Of a stretch of DNA of 64,000 bases, positions 59,154 to 64,000 are shown piece by piece. Below the pieces are notes generated by a model. The model had not been told where the DNA came from. It saw only the letters and a list, made by a program, of their open reading frames with translations, and ran no database searches. Each line of letters begins with the position of its first letter. Within the stretch, counting starts at the first letter, position 1. A program made the position numbers and the translations under genes. Location of the stretch: positions 37,973 to 101,972 of the forward strand of contig NZ_FZTC01000006.1 of assembly GCF_900200035.1 (NCBI RefSeq), written 5' to 3'. The stretch comes from Klebsiella grimontii. GTDB taxonomy: Bacteria > Pseudomonadota > Gammaproteobacteria > Enterobacterales > Enterobacteriaceae.

Positions 59154-59513
59154 ATGAAACACTCAGTACAAGATAGAGGTACGCTGCTGCTGGCGCTGAT
59201 CGCAGGTTTATCCATTAATGGTACCTTCGCCGCGCTATTCAGCTCCATTGTCCCTTTTTCCATCTTCCCTATTTTGTCGTTGGTGCTGACGGTTTACTGC
59301 CTGCATCAGCGCTATCAGAATCGTAGTATGCCCGTGGGTTTGCCGGGGCTTGCCGCAGCCTGCTTTATTCTCGGCGTGCTGGTTTACAGCACCGTCGTGC
59401 GCGCGGAATATCCGGACATCGGCTCTAACTTCTTCCCGGCGGTTCTGTCGGTGATTATGGTGTTCTGGATTGGCTACAAGTTGCGCAATCGCAAGAACGC
59501 GGTCGCGGAATAA
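59154..59513 (+). CDS. yijD: Inner-membrane protein YijD (DUF1422)
   Basis: A 119-residue hydrophobic protein with four likely membrane helices (about 10-30, 33-49, 60-80 and 90-110) and a basic C-terminus ([12 protein letters not shown]). It matches the YijD family, whose function is unknown. ATG 59154 follows AAGGACGAGCA. It is the second gene of the fabR operon, so a link with membrane lipid state is possible but not shown. Confidence 0.92.
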   Translation: MKHSVQDRGTLLLALIAGLSINGTFAALFSSIVPFSIFPILSLVLTVYCLHQRYQNRSMPVGLPGLAAACFILGVLVYSTVVRAEYPDIGSNFFPAVLSVIMVFWIGYKLRNRKNAVAE

Positions 59514-59520
59514 TCTTTCC

Positions 59521-59548
59521 CCCGGCAACAGCGTTGTTGCCGGGTTTT
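59521..59548. terminator. Terminator between yijD and trmA
   Basis: CCCGGCAACA at 59521-59530, loop GCGT, TGTTGCCGGG at 59535-59544, then TTTT. Works for yijD; the convergent trmA may also use it. Confidence 0.88.
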
Positions 59549-59559
59549 CTCACCCGACT

Positions 59560-60660
59560 TTACTTCTTCGTCAACAGCACGCCGCATTCCATATGATGGG
59601 TATACGGGAACTGGTCGAACAGCGCCAGGCGCGCGATCTCGTGGGTCTCACTGAGCGTTTCCAGGTTCTGGCATAGGGTCTCAGGATTGCAGGAGATATA
59701 CAGAATACGCGGGTACGCCTGCACCATTTTCTCCGTCTCGCTATCCAGCCCGCTGCGCGGCGGATCGACAAAAATCGTCTCACACTGATAGCTCTTCAGG
59801 TCGATACCCTGTAGACGATTAAACTGCCGTACGCCATTCATCGCCTGGGTAAACTCTTCCGCCGACATCCGGATAATCTGCACGTTATCAATGTGGTTCG
59901 CTGCAATATTGTATTGCGCCGCCGCGACGGACGGTTTGGCGATTTCCGTTGCCAGCACCCGTTCGAAATTACGCGCCAGCGCCAGCGAAAAGTTGCCGTT
60001 ACCGCAGTACAGCTCAAGCAGGTCGCCGGTTGCGTCTTTGGTAGCATCGATAGCCCACTCCAGCATCTGGACGTTCATCGCCGCGTTCGGCTGGGTGAAG
60101 CTATTCTCAACCTGACGATAGATCATTTCGCGCCCGCCAACTGGCAAACGTTCATCGATATAGTCCTGATCCAGCTCGATTTTCGTCTTTGTGGCGCGGC
60201 CAATCAGGTGCACATTCAGATTTTGCGCCCGCAGCGCATCGCGGAAGCGCTCAGCCTGCTGACGCCATTCGTCGTCAAGCTTCTTATGATACAGCAGTGA
60301 TATCACGGCCTGATTACTCAGGGTGGTCAGATAATCCACCTGAAACAGTTTATGACGCAGTACCGGGTTATCGCGTACGCCTTCAATCACCGCGGCCATC
60401 AGCTGATTAATCAACTCGCTGGCGGCCGGGAAGGTATCGACGCGGATACGGGATTTGGTCTGCTGATCGAACATAATGTGGTACAGATCGTCGCCATCGT
60501 GCCACAGACGGAACTCTGCGCGCATACGATAGTGGCTGACCGGCGAACGAAACACTTCCGGAACCGGGGCGCTGAAAGGCGCCATCATTTTCTGCAAACG
60601 GACGACTTTTTCTGCCAGCTGCGCTTCATATTGTTCGGTAGGAAGGTGTTCGGGGGTCAT
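59560..60660 (-). CDS. trmA: tRNA (uracil-54-C5)-methyltransferase
   Basis: A 366-residue SAM-dependent enzyme forming ribothymidine at U54 of tRNA and U341 of tmRNA. SAM-binding [16 protein letters not shown] (about 212-227), DPPRSGLD (about 299) and the nucleophile cysteine in [14 protein letters not shown] (Cys about 324) with catalytic Glu near the C-terminus (MECGVLL). Length equals E. coli TrmA. Divergent from btuB across 214-364 bp that hold a riboswitch. Confidence 0.98.
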   Translation of the reverse strand: MTPEHLPTEQYEAQLAEKVVRLQKMMAPFSAPVPEVFRSPVSHYRMRAEFRLWHDGDDLYHIMFDQQTKSRIRVDTFPAASELINQLMAAVIEGVRDNPVLRHKLFQVDYLTTLSNQAVISLLYHKKLDDEWRQQAERFRDALRAQNLNVHLIGRATKTKIELDQDYIDERLPVGGREMIYRQVENSFTQPNAAMNVQMLEWAIDATKDATGDLLELYCGNGNFSLALARNFERVLATEIAKPSVAAAQYNIAANHIDNVQIIRMSAEEFTQAMNGVRQFNRLQGIDLKSYQCETIFVDPPRSGLDSETEKMVQAYPRILYISCNPETLCQNLETLSETHEIARLALFDQFPYTHHMECGVLLTKK

Positions 60661-60749
60661 GATGCATCCTGAATAAAATAAGTACGCGGGGGATTGTAGG
60701 GAAAGCGCCGGGGATGTCCAGCCCTGATGATATAAGGAAATATAACGGT

Positions 60750-60765
60750 AGAAGTCTGGACATCT
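60750..60765. promoter_or_regulatory. Candidate MetJ operator at the btuB promoter
   Basis: Two adjoining octamers, AGAAGTCT (seven of eight matches to AGACGTCT) and GGACATCT (six of eight), lie just upstream of a -10-like TATAGC at 60779-60784, overlapping the likely -35 of btuB. This is a typical repressor position. Binding is inferred. Confidence 0.5.
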
Positions 60766-60789
60766 ATATGTTTCTGATTATAGCATCGT

Positions 60790-61024
60790 GCTACCGGTCC
60801 TATGAGTTAATAGGGAATCCAGTGTAAATCTGGAGCTGACGCGCAGCGGTAAGGAAAAGTGGGATGAGCGCATTATGCAGACACTGCGGTTATTTAGCGG
60901 GAAGTCCTCATCCATCAAACACTCCAAGCCCGAAGACCTGCCGGAATACGTCGCATTTGGTTTCTATCATCGCGTGCTACTGATAGAGCCGGCGGCATCC
61001 TTTGTTTATTACGGATGCTTTAAA
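60790..61024 (+). promoter_or_regulatory. Cobalamin riboswitch of btuB
   Basis: The leader contains the conserved adenosylcobalamin riboswitch elements seen in E. coli btuB: CCGGTCCTATGAGTTAATAGGGAATCC, GTAAATCTGGAGCTGACGCGCAGCGGTAAGG (both listed as segments at 60794-60820 and 60823-60854), and the B12 box AAGCCCGAAGACCTGCC at 60926-60942. The expression platform has GCATCC (60995-61000) pairing with GGATGC (61013-61018) over the ribosome-binding site before ATG 61025. Cobalamin would block translation. Confidence 0.95.
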
Positions 61025-62893
61025 ATGATTAAAAAAGCTTCGCTGATGACGGCGCTCTCCGTCACGGCATTTTCCGGCTGGGCGCAGGACAGCAATTCAG
61101 ATACGTTAGTGGTCACAGCAAACCGTTTTCAACAGCCGGTCAATACGGTCCTTGCGCCGACTGATGTGGTTACCCGGGAAGATATCGAGCGCTGGCAGGC
61201 GAAAGATTTGAACGATGTGATGCGCCGATTGCCTGGCGTGGACGTCGCGCAAAATGGCGGCATGGGGCAATCTTCCTCTCTGTTTATCCGTGGTACTGAA
61301 GCCAAACAGGTACTGGTGCTGGTTGACGGCGTTCCCATGGCCCGACCTGGAATTACAAACAACCCTGATTTGAATCAGATCCCTTTATCACTGGTGCAGC
61401 GCGTCGAATATATCCGTGGCCCGCGTTCGGCGATTTATGGATCCGGGGCTATGGGCGGGGTGATTAACGTCATTACGCATTCTGATAAAGAACAATCCAA
61501 AATTACCGCTGGGGTAGGTTCTAAAGGTTACCAACAATATGACGGCACCCTGCGCCATCGCTTTGGCGATACGGTGGCGACGGTTGCGGGCTCCTATGAG
61601 GGTAATAAAGGCTTCAACGTTCAGCCGGGTTCAACCTGGGAGCACGACGGCGATCGCGACGGTTTTCGTAATAAAACGTTTTGGGGCAGCCTCGAGCATA
61701 AATTTAACGAGAATTTTGACGGTTTCTTCCGCGGACACAGCTATACCAACAACTCTGATTACGATCTTGGAAGCCCGCCGTATAGCCCGGCCTACAGCGC
61801 CGATGAAAGCCAGCTCTATAACCAAAGCTGGGATGCGGGGCTGAACTTTAATTCCGGTATCTACTCCTCTCAGCTTATCGCCAGCTATCAGAAGGTAAAG
61901 GACTATAACTACAGCAGTATTTATGGGCGTTATAATGATGGGACGACGCTCGACAGGATGACGCAGCGTAACCTGCAGTGGGGCAATAACGTTATTGTGG
62001 GTCATGGCTCTGTCAGCGCAGGGGTGGACTGGCAGCAGCAGCGGTTAACGTCATCAGACACGACGATGTCGGATACCTATAAACGTGATAATACGGGGTT
62101 ATATCTGACGGGCCAGCAGCAGTTTGGCGATGTGACCCTCGAAGCTTCCGGGCGTGAAGACCACGATGAGCAGTTTGGCTGGCACGGTACCTGGCAGACG
62201 ACCGCAGGCTGGGAATTTGTCGAAAACTATCGCCTGACCCTCGGCTACGGTACCGGCTTCCTTGCGCCTTCGTTAGGGCAACAGTTTGGTTCGACCCGAT
62301 TTGGTATCAACGCGAATCCCAACCTGAAGCCTGAAGAGTCGAAGCAGTGGGAAGCGGGGCTGGAAGGGCTCACTGGTCCCGTGGACTGGCGCTTGTCCGC
62401 GTACCATTACAAGATTACTAATCTGATTACCTATTACTCCGATCCTGTCACCTATGAAGGGGAGTACGACAATATTAATGCCGCGACGATTAAAGGCGTG
62501 GAGTGGACGGGAAGTGTCGACACCGGTATTTTCAGCCATCGCGTAACGCTGCAGTATGTCGATCCGCGTAACGATGATAACGGTGAAGTGCTGGCCCGAC
62601 GTTCTAAACGACAGGCAAAGTATCAGCTGGACTGGTCCGTGTTTGATGTCGATATGGATGTGTCCTGGCAGTATTATGGGAAGCGCTACGATAACAACAC
62701 CTCCCAGTACAACAATACGCAAAGGATTTTGCCGAGCTACAGCACGGTAGACGTTTCTGCATCGTATCCGATCACCGATCGCCTGACAGTTCGTGGTAAA
62801 ATAGCTAACCTGTTCGATAAAGATTACGAGACAGCTTATGGCTACCAAACTGCAGGACGAGAATACTACTTGTCTGGCAGCTACACCTTCTGA
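61025..62893 (+). CDS. btuB: Vitamin B12 outer-membrane receptor BtuB
   Basis: A 622-residue TonB-dependent 22-strand barrel importing cobalamin. Signal peptide MIKKASLMTALSVTAFSGWA; Ton box DTLVVTANR (about mature residue 6); plug domain with DVMRRLPGVDVAQNGG and RGPRSAIYGSGAMGGVINV. It ends LSGSYTF with C-terminal Phe. The ATG at 61025 is used; in-frame codons upstream are riboswitch RNA. The N-terminus, plug edges and final 40 residues match E. coli BtuB closely, while the middle and surface loops differ strongly. Its 3' end overlaps murI by 56 bp. Confidence 0.95.
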   Translation: MIKKASLMTALSVTAFSGWAQDSNSDTLVVTANRFQQPVNTVLAPTDVVTREDIERWQAKDLNDVMRRLPGVDVAQNGGMGQSSSLFIRGTEAKQVLVLVDGVPMARPGITNNPDLNQIPLSLVQRVEYIRGPRSAIYGSGAMGGVINVITHSDKEQSKITAGVGSKGYQQYDGTLRHRFGDTVATVAGSYEGNKGFNVQPGSTWEHDGDRDGFRNKTFWGSLEHKFNENFDGFFRGHSYTNNSDYDLGSPPYSPAYSADESQLYNQSWDAGLNFNSGIYSSQLIASYQKVKDYNYSSIYGRYNDGTTLDRMTQRNLQWGNNVIVGHGSVSAGVDWQQQRLTSSDTTMSDTYKRDNTGLYLTGQQQFGDVTLEASGREDHDEQFGWHGTWQTTAGWEFVENYRLTLGYGTGFLAPSLGQQFGSTRFGINANPNLKPEESKQWEAGLEGLTGPVDWRLSAYHYKITNLITYYSDPVTYEGEYDNINAATIKGVEWTGSVDTGIFSHRVTLQYVDPRNDDNGEVLARRSKRQAKYQLDWSVFDVDMDVSWQYYGKRYDNNTSQYNNTQRILPSYSTVDVSASYPITDRLTVRGKIANLFDKDYETAYGYQTAGREYYLSGSYTF

Positions 62894-63692
62894 TCCACGT
62901 CCCACCGTGCTGGTGTTTGATTCCGGCGTCGGTGGGCTGTCGGTTTACAACGAGATTCGGCAGCTTCTGCCGGATCTGCATTATATCTACGCTTTCGACA
63001 ACGTTGCTTTCCCGTACGGCGAGAAGAGCGAAGCGTTTATTGTTGAACGCGTCCTTGAGATCGTTACCGCAGTTCAGCAGCGCTATCCGCTGGCGCTGGC
63101 CGTTATTGCCTGTAACACCGCAAGTACCGTTTCCCTCCCCGCATTACGCGATAAATTCGCCTTTCCGGTTGTCGGCGTCGTTCCGGCGATAAAACCCGCG
63201 GCACGCTTAACGGCGAATGGCGTTGTTGGCCTGCTGGCAACGCGCGGAACGGTAAAACGTCCTTATACGCGCGAACTGATCTCCCGCTTTGCGAATGAAT
63301 GCAAAATCGAAATGCTGGGGTCGGCAGAGCTGGTGGAGCTGGCGGAGGCTAAGCTCCACGGTGAGCCGGTCCCGCTGGATGAACTGCGGCGTATCCTGCG
63401 TCCCTGGCTGCGAATGCAGGAACCGCCTGATACGGTTGTGCTGGGGTGTACGCATTTCCCTCTATTACAGGAAGAGCTGCAGCAGGTTCTGCCGGAAGGG
63501 ACGAGAATGATCGACTCCGGGGCGGCGATTGCGCGTCGCACGGCCTGGCTATTAGAGCACGAAGCGCCTGACGCAAAATCGAGTGATGCCAATATTGCCT
63601 ACTGTATGGCGCTGACGCCTGAAACCGAACAGCTTTTGAGCGTTTTGCGGCGCTACGGCTTCGAATCGCTGGAAAAATTACCGCTTTCATAG
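62838..63692 (+). CDS. murI: Glutamate racemase
   Basis: A 284-residue cofactor-independent racemase supplying D-glutamate for peptidoglycan. The two catalytic cysteines are in AVIACNTASTVSLP (about Cys92) and VVLGCTHFPLLQ (about Cys204), and the N-terminus VLVFDSGVGGLSVYNEI is characteristic. E. coli-type MurI with an N-terminal extension (MATKLQDENTTCLAATPS) that mediates activation by UDP-MurNAc-Ala. It starts inside the btuB coding sequence in another frame, so translation is probably coupled. An rRNA operon follows, as in E. coli. Confidence 0.97.
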   Translation: MATKLQDENTTCLAATPSDPRPTVLVFDSGVGGLSVYNEIRQLLPDLHYIYAFDNVAFPYGEKSEAFIVERVLEIVTAVQQRYPLALAVIACNTASTVSLPALRDKFAFPVVGVVPAIKPAARLTANGVVGLLATRGTVKRPYTRELISRFANECKIEMLGSAELVELAEAKLHGEPVPLDELRRILRPWLRMQEPPDTVVLGCTHFPLLQEELQQVLPEGTRMIDSGAAIARRTAWLLEHEAPDAKSSDANIAYCMALTPETEQLLSVLRRYGFESLEKLPLS

Positions 63693-63740
63693 CGTTTTGC
63701 ACAAAAAAGAGACGGTTGAAATATTTTTTGAAAACAGGGC

Positions 63741-63768
63741 TTGTCAACGTCTCAGAACTCCCTATAAT
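63741..63768 (+). promoter_or_regulatory. rRNA operon promoter P1
   Basis: -35 TTGTCA at 63741-63746 and -10 TATAAT at 63763-63768 with 16-bp spacing, then a GC-rich discriminator (GCGCCTCC). The upstream AT-rich GAAATATTTTTTGAAAA resembles an UP element. This is the rrn P1 pattern with ppGpp-sensitive discriminator. Confidence 0.93.
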
Positions 63769-63860
63769 GCGCCTCCACTGACACGGAACAACGGCATGCA
63801 AGCCGCCGGGTCAGCGGGATTCAGCGATGAATACCGGCAGAGAAAAGCGAAATTAAACGC

Positions 63861-63888
63861 TTGACTCTGAATGAGGAAAACGTATTAT
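63861..63888 (+). promoter_or_regulatory. rRNA operon promoter P2
   Basis: -35 TTGACT at 63861-63866 and -10 TATTAT at 63883-63888 with 16-bp spacing, 120 bp after P1, as in E. coli rrn operons. Confidence 0.92.
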
Positions 63889-64000
63889 ACGGGACCTCGC
63901 AACGGTGCGCGACAGCCGCGTTTCACTGCTCTTTCACAATTTATCAGACAATCTGTGTGGGCCCTCAAAGTGACATGGATTCTTAACGTCTTCGGCCGAA
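63889..64000 (+). other. rRNA operon leader with boxA antiterminator
   Basis: TGCTCTTTCACAA at 63927-63939 is boxA, followed by TTTATCAGACAATCTGTGTGGGC, the conserved rrn leader that leads to 16S rRNA. The 16S gene itself begins beyond the window. NusA/NusB antitermination is expected. Confidence 0.9.

Overview
The window is chromosomal DNA from a member of the Enterobacteriaceae, most likely the Klebsiella/Raoultella/Enterobacter side of the family. The core proteins (CpxR, HslU/V, MetJ, OxyR, RpmE and others) read as very close homologues of the E. coli ones and keep E. coli gene order for long stretches. The rhamnose ABC transporter next to rhaBAD, the missing kdgT, katG and ptsA-frw genes, and several accessory insertions are not E. 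coli-like. No phage, insertion sequence, CRISPR array or tRNA was seen. The window ends in the promoter and leader region of an rRNA operon next to murI.

Layout: (1) 1-10065, rhamnose block: a sugar ABC transporter (the window cuts its last permease), rhaD, rhaA and rhaB on the minus strand; the divergent regulators rhaS and rhaR; and a shared control region with a RhaS-type site and a CRP site. (2) 10070-20290, an accessory cluster on the plus strand between rhaR and rhaT: a CRP-preceded leader with a perfect 21-bp inverted repeat and an intrinsic terminator, fructose-type PTS EIIB and EIIC, a GH38 alpha-mannosidase of MngB type, a fused HPr-EI-EIIA phosphotransferase, a KdgM/OmpL-type porin and a secreted calcineurin-like phosphoesterase. 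It looks like a complete outer-membrane-to-cytoplasm path for an unidentified mannoside, possibly a phosphorylated one, and is the best candidate for an undescribed system. (3) 20323-28039: rhaT, sodA, yiiM, cpxAR/cpxP with the CpxQ sRNA, fieF, pfkA. (4) 28100-36712: rraA, menA, hslUV, ftsN, cytR, priA, rpmE. The pfkA-rraA junction lacks the sbp-tpiA-glpFKX-zapB block expected there, and a mobile-type repeat splits the hslVU terminator. (5) 36806-43447, methionine block: metJ, metBL, metF with MetJ operators, interrupted by a carboxymuconolactone-decarboxylase-like gene and a divergent LysR regulator. (6) 43580-48158: DeoR regulator, gldA, fsaB, yijO, zinT with a Zur-type operator. (7) 48256-55736: ppc and the divergent argE/argCBH arginine genes with ArgR boxes. 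(8) 55807-64000: OxyS sRNA, oxyR, sthA, fabR-yijD, trmA, a cobalamin riboswitch with btuB, murI, and the rRNA promoters.

The rhamnose block provides two uptake routes (ABC transporter and the RhaT symporter) for one isomerase-kinase-aldolase pathway. The cpx genes form the envelope-stress loop. MetJ operators precede metB and metF, and probably btuB, which would tie B12 uptake to methionine supply. OxyR/OxyS and SodA are the oxidative-stress genes. Starts were chosen from Shine-Dalgarno spacing and from remembered homologue N-termini. All homology statements come from reading the sequence, not from a database search.
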